Counted from the first letter of the stretch, positions 1 to 6,416 are shown. The stretch is 7,006 nt of DNA from Acidobacteriaceae bacterium (GCA_030040395.1 JASHTU010000078.1:1-7006); one strand, 5' to 3'. Translations and numbers: made by a program. Notes: generated by a model from the sequence alone, not told the origin.

Positions 1-2408
1 CCGCCGCTTCCCTGGGGGTTTGCAGGGGTAATGTACGAAAGAGGGTTGCGGGCTGCAGCACCTTTAAGAATGTTCAGATTCGACCCACTCCCCGATAGCT
101 GCACCACCGGTGTTGTCGCGCTTGGACCAACGGACGCACTGCCAGTGGCGCCTGAGCCGAAGCCCATCGGTCCGCCCACGGTGTCTTCGCTCCACAGTGA
201 AGCGTATTGCCCCACCCCACCGCGAATGACCCAATTCGGCGACATGGTCCACGCGAAACCGAGGCGAGGCATCACAGCGGTCTTGGCCGCGTAGCTGTCT
301 TTCCGCGCTCCGTTCAGGCCGGCGAACCAGATCGAGCCCTGCGGGTTGAGAGAATAGGTGGTTGCTCCTAAGGTGTAGGAGCTGCCAAGCGGGTCGGCAA
401 GGGTCGGATCAAATCCACCCGCATTGTTGTATTTTTCCCACGATCCGCCGTGCGTTTCCGAGCGCACCCCGAGGTTGACGGTCAAGTTTGGCCGCAACTT
501 GATGTCGTCCTGCGCATAGAACGAAGGATTGTTGGCCCGCATGTAGTGTTTTGGCGTGGTATTCGTATTCCATCCCTGCACATCTCCCAACAGGAAGTCG
601 GCATAGCCAGCTTCCGAGACCGCGGGATTGCTGGTGGTGAACTGGCCAGAGAACCCCAGGGTTGCGCCGTTAATGCCGCCCCATGGAGTCGAGTTATCTT
701 GCTCCATCAGCAGCTCCCCGCCAAAGTGCAGGATATGCTTGCCTTTCATCCAGGTGAGCGAATCCCCGGCGGTAAAGCTGTTCTGGATGAAGAGGGCTTC
801 GGTACCGGGGCTAATAGTCCCTTGCCCGCCGGTTCCACTGATATTTATCGACGGCAGGACATCCGCGGTAGAGAACTGCAATCCAATCTTGGCCGGGATA
901 CCCTGGCCTAGAGACGCTTGAGCATCGTAATCCGCCTCGCGGTTAAACGAAAAACGCGCTTCGTTGACCAGGTTCGCACTGATGGTCCACACATCTGAGA
1001 GCTGTCCGTTCCCGCCGTCGGACGAATTATCCTGGCAGTTCACCGGGCAGTTCGGAGCGTTTTCAGACACCACGACCGGCGTGTAGCGCTCGATGATCGA
1101 AAAGTCGATGCGGTTCTTCTGAGTGATGTTATAGTCCAATCGACCAATCTGCTTGGCCAGGTTGCCATTGCCAGGCGCCAGATACTTGTAATTGTTTGAA
1201 AGTGTATTGTTTCCGTCCTGGCCGGCAACGTAATAGTTGCTCTGGATAGCGCTAGCTACCGGATCGAAATCGGCCGTCGGAATCACCAAATCATTGCTGG
1301 CGTTCGTAGGGTCAGCGGTCGAGCACTGAGCAATGTCGGCCGCGGTTCCAGACGTTAAAGGCGTGCCGCCATGGGCAGCATCAAGCGTCAGAGCGTTTCC
1401 AAAAAGCTTAGGATCGAAACAACCTGCCATCATGGCTGCAGTTGGCTCCGAAGCCGTGTTGAACCCGCTGTTGGGGTTGTCCAACTGTTGATAGTTGTAA
1501 TAGAAGAACATTTTATTCTTCACGATCGGGCCGCCCAGCGACCCGCCGAAATAGTTGTAACGCTGCTTCGCTTTGGCGCCCGTGTTGTTGAAGTAGCTTC
1601 TCGCATTCAGGTCGTCGTTCTGAATATAATCATAGGCGGAACCGTGAAATTCACTGCTCCCGCTCTTGAGGATGACGTTGAAGACCGAACCGCCGCCGCC
1701 GTATTGGGAGGGGGCGTCTGTCGCAATGACGTTGAGCTCGGAGACAGATTCACTTATGCCCTGATCGGTGTTGGCGCTATGCGGCAGCCAGATTGAGCCG
1801 CCGTCGACCAGATAGCTGGAGAAGTAGGGCATGGTTCCGTTGATGGCCTGATCGAACCCGGGGTCATCATTACTACCGCCGCCGCCGTTCGCGTTGCCCG
1901 ATGTCACGCCAGTAGCGCCCGGAAGCAGCTTCAGCAGTTCTGTGTAGCCATTCGACGGATTGGAGTTCGGAAGATTATCCAACTGGACTGTCGACAGAGT
2001 GGTGGACACCTCAGCATCCTCGGTCTTGAGCAGAGGCGCGTCGGAGCTCACCTGGATCACTGTGTTGGCCGCCCCAACTTTCAGGACAGCGTCAACGGTA
2101 AAGATTCCGACCTGAATCGGCACCGGGCCGCGCTTGTAGGTTTCGAAGCCTTGCTTGCTGAATTCCAGCGTGTAGTTTCCGGGTAGAATCGAATTGGTGT
2201 CATAGATGCCGTCGCCATTCGTCACATACTTGCTGACGACGCCGGTATCGTTATTTGTGACGGTGACGCTTGCGCCCGGCACCAGCGCGCCGGACGAGTC
2301 GGTCACCGTGCCGCGAATATCTCCTGAGTTCGAATTTTGCGCGCCAGCAGAAGTCGCCATACCGAGGGCGAGCGCACCCAACACCACCATCCAACACCGT
2401 CTGGTCAT
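1..2408 (-). CDS. Oar-like TonB-dependent receptor with carboxypeptidase-regulatory-like domain (N-terminal part, runs off left edge)
   Basis: Reading the minus strand from ATG at 2408 gives about 802 codons with no stop to the window edge. Residues 1-23 form a signal peptide (MTRRC, hydrophobic core VVLGALALGMA, probable cleavage AGA|QN). Residues ~29-110 are a carboxypeptidase-regulatory-like beta domain (DIRGTVTDSSGALVPGASV, then LPGNYTLEF). Residues ~120-260 look like the receptor plug, and from ~285 an outer-membrane barrel begins. Family hallmarks are YGGGGSVFNVILKSG (236-250), EFHGSAYDYIQNDDLNARSYF-type text (253-273) and YNYFGGSLGGPIVKNKMFFYY (284-304). Such proteins usually run to roughly 1000-1200 residues, so the C-terminal barrel lies outside the window. 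By family it sits in the outer membrane and probably imports a large substrate using TonB energy; the substrate is unknown. No plug-barrel frameshift was seen. Family call is firm, function is not. Confidence 0.93.
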   Translation of the reverse strand, partial: MTRRCWMVVLGALALGMATSAGAQNSNSGDIRGTVTDSSGALVPGASVTVTNNDTGVVSKYVTNGDGIYDTNSILPGNYTLEFSKQGFETYKRGPVPIQVGIFTVDAVLKVGAANTVIQVSSDAPLLKTEDAEVSTTLSTVQLDNLPNSNPSNGYTELLKLLPGATGVTSGNANGGGGSNDDPGFDQAINGTMPYFSSYLVDGGSIWLPHSANTDQGISESVSELNVIATDAPSQYGGGGSVFNVILKSGSSEFHGSAYDYIQNDDLNARSYFNNTGAKAKQRYNYFGGSLGGPIVKNKMFFYYNYQQLDNPNSGFNTASEPTAAMMAGCFDPKLFGNALTLDAAHGGTPLTSGTAADIAQCSTADPTNASNDLVIPTADFDPVASAIQSNYYVAGQDGNNTLSNNYKYLAPGNGNLAKQIGRLDYNITQKNRIDFSIIERYTPVVVSENAPNCPVNCQDNSSDGGNGQLSDVWTISANLVNEARFSFNREADYDAQASLGQGIPAKIGLQFSTADVLPSINISGTGGQGTISPGTEALFIQNSFTAGDSLTWMKGKHILHFGGELLMEQDNSTPWGGINGATLGFSGQFTTSNPAVSEAGYADFLLGDVQGWNTNTTPKHYMRANNPSFYAQDDIKLRPNLTVNLGVRSETHGGSWEKYNNAGGFDPTLADPLGSSYTLGATTYSLNPQGSIWFAGLNGARKDSYAAKTAVMPRLGFAWTMSPNWVIRGGVGQYASLWSEDTVGGPMGFGSGATGSASVGPSATTPVVQLSGSGSNLNILKGAAARNPLSYITPANPQGSG

Positions 2409-2414
2409 GTGCTG

Positions 2415-2421
2415 CCTCCCC
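2415..2421 (-). promoter_or_regulatory. Shine-Dalgarno site deciding the receptor start
   Basis: GGGGAGG on the minus strand lies 6 bases before the ATG at 2406-2408. An alternative in-frame ATG at 2421-2423 is five codons upstream, but it overlaps this site and would put extra residues before the signal peptide, so the ATG at 2408 is preferred. Confidence 0.8.
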
Positions 2422-2532
2422 ATGCGCAGTTGCGCCGAAAGAATTTTGTGATCCGTTATTTGCCCCAGCAGGCAAGAATCCCGACGCCGGGATTCAGCCT
2501 GGTCCGCAGATAGGAATTTCCCGTTGGCGAAG

Positions 2533-2562
2533 ACGTTAATTCTCTTTTTAGAGGAATGTCAA
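2533..2562 (-). promoter_or_regulatory. Predicted sigma-70-type promoter for the TonB-dependent receptor
   Basis: On the minus strand a perfect -35 TTGACA (2557-2562) is followed after 18 bases by TAACGT (2533-2538), which keeps the first, second and last positions of TATAAT. It points at the receptor gene and predicts a leader of roughly 120 bases. The -35 is convincing; the -10 is weak, so the exact placement is uncertain. Confidence 0.5.
2539..2557. repeat. Imperfect inverted repeat inside the receptor promoter spacer
   Basis: ATTCTCT (2539-2545), TTTT, then AGAGGAAT (2550-2557): the arms match apart from one extra G. It fills the spacer of the predicted receptor promoter and touches its -35, the position of a repressor operator. 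It might also be chance in an AT-rich stretch. Confidence 0.4.
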
Positions 2563-2569
2563 GGAAAAA

Positions 2570-2725
2570 ATGTATACGATATTCGAATCTGCGCTGAAAA
2601 GCCGGATTCTGCACCTGGTATTGGGTTTAGTCGCTCTGCAGAGCAGTGGCGAAAAAATAGCGAACAAGAGAGCAACCGATTGTCTGATGAAGATTGTTGG
2701 CTCGGAGATAAATCGCTTTAGATAA
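2570..2725 (+). CDS. Possible small protein of 51 residues with a hydrophobic segment
   Basis: ATG at 2570 opens a frame to TAA at 2723-2725. An AAGGA sequence (2561-2565 region) lies 4-5 bases upstream, which is a reasonable ribosome-binding site. The peptide begins MYTIFESALKSRILHLVLGL; residues 13-23 (ILHLVLGLVAL) are hydrophobic and flanked by basic residues, and the rest is polar. I do not recognise it. It sits divergent from the receptor in an AT-richer stretch, and no clear promoter of its own was found. It could be a small membrane-associated peptide, a leader, or a chance ORF; chance is about as likely as real. Confidence 0.25.
   Translation: MYTIFESALKSRILHLVLGLVALQSSGEKIANKRATDCLMKIVGSEINRFR
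2633..2644. repeat. Perfect 12-bp palindrome
   Basis: GCTCTGCAGAGC is perfectly self-complementary and lies upstream of the receptor promoter, within the possible 51-codon ORF. It is long enough to be a regulator site, but only one copy is present and nothing ties it to a protein. Confidence 0.25.
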
Positions 2726-2827
2726 ATAACAAAGAACAGATTCCGCTGTGATTCTATATACTTTATGCAATTCCCCAATAGGACTCTCAAGTCCATCGTT
2801 CTGCGCGCCCCAAGGTTTGGGTTAACG

Positions 2828-3020
2828 GTGCTTCCTGCGGCGCCGGGGAATCCTCGGTATGCCGATCTCGAAAATTACACCGACATCGGTCCGCACATCC
2901 GTCGTGAAATGGAGACTTCTTCGCGGTCTACAAGGACCTTGAAACGACACAGAAGAAAGTTCTTGGCGGGAAGGATCGGGAGGCTGCGCCGCGGTCGTCC
3001 AATCCGGTCACAAAAGATTT
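2828..3020 (+). pseudogene. ppa: Inorganic pyrophosphatase C-terminal remnant, frameshifted
   Basis: Three successive frames spell the end of a soluble family I inorganic pyrophosphatase (PPi hydrolysis to two phosphates, cytoplasmic). The first reads VLPAAPGNPRYADLENYTDI then GPHIRREME (2828-2914). The second reads FFAVYKDLETTQKKVLGGKDREA (2917-2985). The third reads AAVVQSGHKRF (about 2988-3020). Each shift fits loss of one base: a C lost after GAG at 2914 removes the His of the usual REIEHFF motif, and another base is lost near 2987-2988. The N-terminal two thirds, including the metal-binding DxDPxD loop, is not recognisable upstream. The fragment cannot make an enzyme. The match is from memory of the family, but the motif order is distinctive. 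Confidence 0.75.
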
Positions 3021-3058
3021 AGCCTAGTGAGAAGTACGTTTCCAAATGAGGTCCGAAG

Positions 3059-3325
3059 ATGGCCGTGCTGGCTATTAACGGCGCCATCGATCCGCGGCAG
3101 TATGGCGTAATCGTCGAGCGCACCGACGAGTTGGCGCGATTGCAGGCGCAAGCGCAGAGGCGGAAATCGATGTTGGTATTTGGACCGGAGGCGGTCGGCA
3201 AGACTCGCTTGTTGCGGGGTTTTGTCCAGGCGCAACCGCTCGCCCTGTTTGCCGCGCGGGTCCCATCTCCCCGCGAGCTGCTATTAGCACTGATTGAAGA
3301 ACTCCGCCGCGAGATAGACGAGCCA
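3059..3325 (+). pseudogene. Truncated P-loop AAA-type ATPase (N-terminal ~89 residues)
   Basis: A GAGG sequence 7 bases before ATG 3059 starts a frame with VERTDELARLQ (19-29) and a Walker A motif GPEAVGKT (42-49). SPRELLLALIEELRREI follows at about residues 69-85. This resembles the start of STAND/AAA-like ATPases, in which an N-terminal ERxxEL segment precedes the P-loop. No Walker B, sensor or C-terminal domain follows: from 3326 the frame is simply the antisense of the tetR-family gene, staying open by chance to 3748. The homologous part therefore ends at or just before 3325, at the repressor's stop codon. I read it as a gene cut by a rearrangement; expression of the chimeric 229-residue frame cannot be excluded. 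Confidence 0.65.
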
Positions 3326-3910
3326 CTATTTGACCGGGCGCGAGCCGGCTATCAGGATGTCTACCAACCTCCTGGCGCTTTGCTGACAATCGGGACCGGA
3401 TCCCACATGGAAGACACCGATCACGGCGCGAAGCAGATCGGAGGCGTCAAGGTCTCTTCGCACATCGCCGCTCTTTTTCGCATGCTTCACCAGTTCATCG
3501 ATCGCTCCCTGGATCAGGCCGCGAGAACCTTCATAGAGCCTGGACGGACCTCCGACAACGCTGTTGAGAGCGGGCGCAATGATGTGCTTTGCCGCGATGT
3601 AGTCGACAAACAGCAGCATCCAGCCTCGCAGGGCTTCGATCGGGGGCATCGCCGCGGCGAACTTGCGTCCAGCCGCGGCCAGCTTTTCCACTTCACTCCG
3701 GTAGACGGCTTCGATCAGCGCGTCTCGCGTGGGAAAATGCCGATATAACGTACCGGCTCCGACGCCCGCCTGTTTCGCAATTTCGTCCAGACTGGCATCC
3801 GCGCCGTGGCGGGTAAAGGCTCCCTTCGCCACTTCAAGAATACGTTCGCGGTTTCGCAGCGCGTCGGTTCGCGGCTTTCGCTGGGTAGATTGGGAACGCT
3901 TCTTCCTCAT
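3326..3910 (-). CDS. TetR/AcrR-family transcriptional repressor
   Basis: This 194-residue protein has the normal length for the family. Residues ~20-66 form the N-terminal DNA-binding domain: [16 protein letters not shown], then [18 protein letters not shown] (42-59) with the recognition helix in [10 protein letters not shown], then [11 protein letters not shown]. Residues ~75-194 are the variable helical ligand-binding and dimer domain, ending [15 protein letters not shown], a typical family ending, so the C terminus looks complete. The start is secure: an in-frame TGA lies two codons upstream of ATG 3910. The ribosome-binding site is weak. It diverges from the epimerase-like gene at 4051, with two matching palindromes between them, which suggests control of itself and of that gene. 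The inducer is unknown. Confidence 0.93.
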   Translation of the reverse strand: MRKKRSQSTQRKPRTDALRNRERILEVAKGAFTRHGADASLDEIAKQAGVGAGTLYRHFPTRDALIEAVYRSEVEKLAAAGRKFAAAMPPIEALRGWMLLFVDYIAAKHIIAPALNSVVGGPSRLYEGSRGLIQGAIDELVKHAKKSGDVRRDLDASDLLRAVIGVFHVGSGPDCQQSARRLVDILIAGSRPVK

Positions 3911-3929
3911 CGCTCAAAATTCTTGCAAC

Positions 3930-3944
3930 CGGAGGTAGTCTCCG
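3930..3944. promoter_or_regulatory. Predicted TetR-family operator 1
   Basis: CGGAGGTAGTCTCCG: 5-bp arms CGGAG and CTCCG around a 5-base centre. It differs from operator 2 only at one central base. It covers the predicted start of the repressor transcript and the spacer of a possible rightward promoter, so binding here could block both directions. Confidence 0.75.
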
Positions 3945-3950
3945 ATTATC
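3945..3950 (-). promoter_or_regulatory. Predicted -10 element of the tetR-family gene
   Basis: GATAAT on the minus strand, in the context TAGATAAT, matches five of six TATAAT positions. The -35 region would fall within operator 2 and has no good consensus. The predicted transcript would start near 3938, giving a leader of about 27 bases and placing the start inside operator 1. Confidence 0.5.
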
Positions 3951-3958
3951 TATTCATT

Positions 3959-3973
3959 CGGAGGTTGTCTCCG
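3959..3973. promoter_or_regulatory. Predicted TetR-family operator 2
   Basis: CGGAGGTTGTCTCCG, the second copy of the palindrome, centred 29 bp from operator 1. It overlaps the expected -35 region of the repressor promoter. Two nearly identical copies in one divergent intergenic region next to a TetR-family gene are strong circumstantial evidence for its operator. Confidence 0.75.
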
Positions 3974-4050
3974 TTTTATTCCAGGCGATAGGGTTTCGTC
4001 AATTCAACGTAATTGCCAACAATCGAAAAATCCAGGAACAGGAGTTTCAT

Positions 4051-4938
4051 ATGCGTGTCTTCGTTACAGGCGCTACCGGATTCATCGGTTCCGCCATCGT
4101 GAAAGAACTTCTCGGCGCCGGCCATCAGGTGCTCGGCCTGGCTCGCAGCGATGCGGGGGCCCAATCCCTAGCCGCTGCCGGCGCTCAAGTGCAACGCGGC
4201 GATCTGGAAGACCTGGAAAGCCTGCGCAACGGAGCTGCCGCGTGCGATGCAGTTATCCACACAGCTTTCAGGCACGACTGGTCGAGGTACGCGGAAAGCT
4301 GCGAGTTGGACAAGCGCGCCATCGAAGCCATCGGCGCCGTGCTCCAGGGCTCCAGCCGTCCATTCATCGTCACATCCGGCGTCGGAGTGGCTGAGGGTCG
4401 CGCCGCCACCGAGGACGATCCGCCACTTCCGCCTTCCGCCTCCTATCCTCGCGCGTCGGAGACAACGGCCGTGGCGCTCGTCGAGCGCGGAGTGGACGCT
4501 TCGGTGATGCGCCTCCCGCAGGTCCACGACACAGTGAAGCAGGGTCTTGTCACTCCGCTGATCGCTGTGGCCCGCGAGAAGGGTGTTTCTGCGTATGTTG
4601 GCGATGGTAACAACCGCTGGCCCGCCGTGCATGTGCTCGACGCTGCCCGGCTCTACCGGCTTGCCCTGGAAAAAGGCAATGCGGGGGCCCGGTATCACGC
4701 CGTCGCCGAAGAGGGCGTGCGGCTCAAAGACATCGCTGCCGCCATCGGCCGCGGCCTGAATGTGCCCGTCATTTCCATTTCACCGGAAGAGGCCCAGGAG
4801 CATTTCGGCTTTTTCGGGTTCTTCGCGGGAAGAGACGCCCAGACCTCCAGTGCGCAGACCCGCGCAAAGCTTGGATGGGACCCCACCGGCCCGTCCCTTC
4901 TCACCGATCTGGGCAATATGAGCTATTCCCAGGTCTGA
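4051..4938 (+). CDS. NAD-dependent epimerase/dehydratase-like (atypical extended SDR) oxidoreductase
   Basis: This 295-residue cytoplasmic protein begins with a Rossmann dinucleotide-binding fold: [17 protein letters not shown], with TGATGFIG at 6-13. [10 protein letters not shown] (51-60) and DAVIHTAF (66-73) are typical of extended SDRs, followed by the strand [10 protein letters not shown] (104-113). The usual YxxxK catalytic pair is not intact: YPRASE (132-137) keeps a tyrosine but has Ser at the lysine position. MRLPQVHD (153-160), [27 protein letters not shown] (182-208) and [17 protein letters not shown] (271-287) complete the substrate domain, and length is normal. AGGAG 6 bases before the ATG supports the start. 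It diverges from the repressor across the paired operators and is followed 45 bases later by an NTF2-like gene. NAD(P)-dependent chemistry on a small substrate is likely; the reaction is not known. Confidence 0.9.
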   Translation: MRVFVTGATGFIGSAIVKELLGAGHQVLGLARSDAGAQSLAAAGAQVQRGDLEDLESLRNGAAACDAVIHTAFRHDWSRYAESCELDKRAIEAIGAVLQGSSRPFIVTSGVGVAEGRAATEDDPPLPPSASYPRASETTAVALVERGVDASVMRLPQVHDTVKQGLVTPLIAVAREKGVSAYVGDGNNRWPAVHVLDAARLYRLALEKGNAGARYHAVAEEGVRLKDIAAAIGRGLNVPVISISPEEAQEHFGFFGFFAGRDAQTSSAQTRAKLGWDPTGPSLLTDLGNMSYSQV

Positions 4939-4983
4939 ACGATTTTGGGTCTGGAGTGCATGGCAAGCGCAATAGGAGGATGA

Positions 4984-5376
4984 ATGGCAGACACTAAGAC
5001 GATTATTGAGCGGGCGTACTCCGCATTCAACCAGCGGGACATCGACGGTGCATTAGCACTGATGACGGAAGACGTGAGCTGGCCCAAGGCATCGGAGGGC
5101 GGCAGGGTTATCGGAAGGGAAGAGATTCGCGCCTATTGGACTCGGCAATGGCGTGAGTTCGATGGCCGTGTCGAACCGCTTGCAATCATCGAGGAAGACG
5201 GAGGCAGGATCCGTGTCAGGGTGCACCAACTCGTCAAGAACCTTCAAGGGGATGTTCTTTCGGACAGCGAGGTTCTCCACATATTCACGATGAACGGCGG
5301 TCTTATCGCAGCCATGCACCTGGGGGATGAGGCCGATACAACCGGTCCGACTGCCGCATTCGCACATCGATCCTAA
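4984..5376 (+). CDS. NTF2/SnoaL-like family protein
   Basis: This 130-residue protein has the plan of the cystatin-like alpha+beta barrel of the SnoaL/NTF2 superfamily. An N-terminal helix pair (IIERAYSAFNQRDIDGALALM, residues 7-27) is followed by the strand EDVSWPKA (29-36), then VIGREEIRAYWTRQW (42-56), and strands including VEPLAIIEEDGGRIRVRVHQLV (63-84), SEVLHIFTMNGGLIAAMHL (95-113). Members include small isomerases, cyclases, dehydratases and many uncharacterised proteins, so no reaction can be assigned. AGGAGG (4974-4979) lies 4 bases before the ATG, a slightly short but strong site. It follows the epimerase-like gene by 45 bases and is probably in the same transcript. Confidence 0.85.
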   Translation: MADTKTIIERAYSAFNQRDIDGALALMTEDVSWPKASEGGRVIGREEIRAYWTRQWREFDGRVEPLAIIEEDGGRIRVRVHQLVKNLQGDVLSDSEVLHIFTMNGGLIAAMHLGDEADTTGPTAAFAHRS

Positions 5377-5475
5377 CTGGCCACCCACCGTGGGACCTGA
5401 GATTAGGACCCGGCGTCGAGAGTTCTATGAACGGGCGGCCGACCACCTGATGAGCGCAAGCGGATTGGTAACGGG

Positions 5476-5508
5476 AAATTCGAGAGGGTGGCTGTAGGTT
5501 TCGAATTT
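5476..5508. repeat. Inverted repeat (8-bp stem) beside the tRNA remnant
   Basis: AAATTCGA (5476-5483) pairs exactly with TCGAATTT (5501-5508) around a 17-base loop, and two more T follow on the plus strand. It lies after the NTF2-like gene and directly against the 3' end of the tRNA fragment. It could be a weak terminator or leftover of an integration end. The stem is AT-rich, so neither use is certain. Confidence 0.35.
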
Positions 5509-5509
5509 T

Positions 5510-5547
5510 TGGCGGGAGCGACGGGACTCAACCCCACGGCCTCCTGC
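5510..5547 (-). other. Degraded 3' half of a tRNA gene (tRNA-Asp-like)
   Basis: On the minus strand this stretch ends with GAGTCCCGTCGCTCCCGCCA, which reads as T-arm 3' strand, 7-base acceptor 3' strand CGCTCCC, discriminator G and CCA. Upstream are GTGGG (T-arm 5' strand, pairing with CCCGT through two wobbles), AGGCC (variable loop) and GCAGG (anticodon-stem 3' strand). The T loop reads GTTGAGT instead of the expected TTCGAGT, so it is corrupted. No D arm, anticodon arm 5' strand or matching GGGAGCG acceptor 5' strand follows to the right. A discriminator G with CGCTCCC fits common bacterial tRNA-Asp. It is best read as a remnant, such as an old attachment site, not a working tRNA. Confidence 0.6.
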
Positions 5548-5627
5548 ATCGTAATCGCTCAGGTAGCGGGCTAACGAAGCCGGATCAGGCGCGAAGCCAC
5601 GAATTGGCGCACAAAGGAGCCGGAATT

Positions 5628-6383
5628 ATGACCGATAAGATCGCTATCATCACGGGCGGAAGCCGCGGCCTCGGCCGCAATACCGCCCTCAACCTCGCGC
5701 GTCGCGGAGTGGATATCCTCTTTACTTGGCGAGCTAACCAGAAAGAAGCGGAGAGCCTCATCCGCGAAGTTCAAGCAATGGGCCGCAAAGCTGCGGCATT
5801 CCGCCTCGACACCGGCGACACGCGCGCCTTTGACGGGTTCGTCTCCGAAGTCCGCAAAACGCTCGAAAGCTGGGGACGCGACCGCTTCGATTACCTCGTG
5901 AACAACGCCGGCAACTCGCAGCACATCAACTTCGACAAGGTGACCGAGGCAGACTTCGATGCGGTGGTCAACGTTCACTTCAAAGGCGTCTATTTCCTGA
6001 CGCAGAAACTGTTGCCGCTGATCAACGATGGCGGCCGCATCGTGAACCTCTCCTCCGGCCTCGCGCGTGTCTCCCTGCCAGGCAGCTCCGTCTACGGAGC
6101 AGCTAAGGGAGCGGTCGAGGTCCTCACCCGCTATCTGGCGAAAGAGCTTGGACCCCGCGGCATAACCGCGAATGTCGTGGCGCCCGGCGCAATCCAGACC
6201 GACTTCAGTGGCGGAATGGTGCGCGACAATCCCACCGTAAACAAAATGGTTGCCGATATGACGGCCCTGGGGCGTGCGGGAGCGCCAGACGATATTAGGC
6301 CCATGATCGCGGCGCTTCTCTCGGACGAGAACCGCTGGGTCAATGGCCAGAGAATCGAAGTTTCTGGCGGCATGGCGCTCTAG
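5628..6383 (+). CDS. Classical short-chain dehydrogenase/reductase (SDR)
   Basis: This 251-residue cytoplasmic oxidoreductase has every classical SDR landmark. The cofactor glycine motif is TGGSRGLG (9-16). NNAG is at 92-95, the active-site Asn is N115 (in NVHFKG), the catalytic Ser is S143 (in NLSSGLA), and the pair is Y156-GAA-K160. PG at 186-187 precedes the substrate loop, and the protein ends with IEVSGGMAL, close to the usual WxxGG-type ending. Length is normal. Start chosen at ATG 5628 because AAAGGAG lies 8 bases upstream; a TTG eight codons earlier has no such site. Arginines near 34 (TWRAN) could favour NADPH, a weak hint. The next SDR follows by 33 bases, probably in one transcript. 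The substrate is unknown; FabG-like ketoreductases share the same plan. Confidence 0.93.
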   Translation: MTDKIAIITGGSRGLGRNTALNLARRGVDILFTWRANQKEAESLIREVQAMGRKAAAFRLDTGDTRAFDGFVSEVRKTLESWGRDRFDYLVNNAGNSQHINFDKVTEADFDAVVNVHFKGVYFLTQKLLPLINDGGRIVNLSSGLARVSLPGSSVYGAAKGAVEVLTRYLAKELGPRGITANVVAPGAIQTDFSGGMVRDNPTVNKMVADMTALGRAGAPDDIRPMIAALLSDENRWVNGQRIEVSGGMAL

Positions 6384-6416
6384 GCAATCTGGAATGGCAG
6401 GAGGTGTTTCAGTCCA

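Larger units (their letters stand above)
3923..3952 (+). promoter_or_regulatory. Possible rightward promoter for the epimerase-like gene
   Basis: TTGCAA (3923-3928) and TATCTA (3947-3952) are 18 bases apart, with operator 1 in the spacer. An alternative is TTGTCT (3965-3970) with a poor -10 near 3987-3992, whose -35 would overlap operator 2. Both are weak consensus matches, so rightward control is placed here only tentatively. Confidence 0.35.
5377..5627. other. Intergenic region between the NTF2-like and first SDR genes
   Basis: This 251-base gap holds the hairpin and the tRNA 3' remnant listed separately. I see no convincing promoter before the SDR gene. A 35-codon GTG-started frame at 5390-5497 has no ribosome-binding site or recognisable motif. 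From about 5548 to 5610 nothing recognisable is present; the SDR ribosome-binding site AAAGGAG is at 5613-5619. Confidence 0.6.

Noticed and set aside
450..911. 153-codon plus-strand frame, and another at 1371-1796
   Set aside because: Both are antisense to the intact receptor reading frame, whose family motifs are unmistakable.
2706..2727. Direct repeat AGATAAAT at 2706-2713 and 2720-2727
   Set aside because: Two short AT-rich copies in an AT-rich gap, not attached to a promoter; likely chance.
2548..2796. 82-codon minus-strand frame upstream of the receptor
   Set aside because: No recognisable motif or good ribosome-binding site, and it runs through the predicted receptor promoter region.
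4168..4698. 176-codon minus-strand frame opposite the epimerase-like gene
   Set aside because: Antisense shadow in GC-rich coding DNA with no recognisable motif.
5390..5497. 35-codon GTG-started frame after the NTF2-like gene
   Set aside because: No ribosome-binding site, no recognisable motif, and short enough to occur by chance.
5604..5627. TTG at 5604 as an upstream start for the first SDR
   Set aside because: The strong AAAGGAG site lies after this TTG and 8 bases before ATG 5628, and family members begin just before the TGGSRGLG strand.
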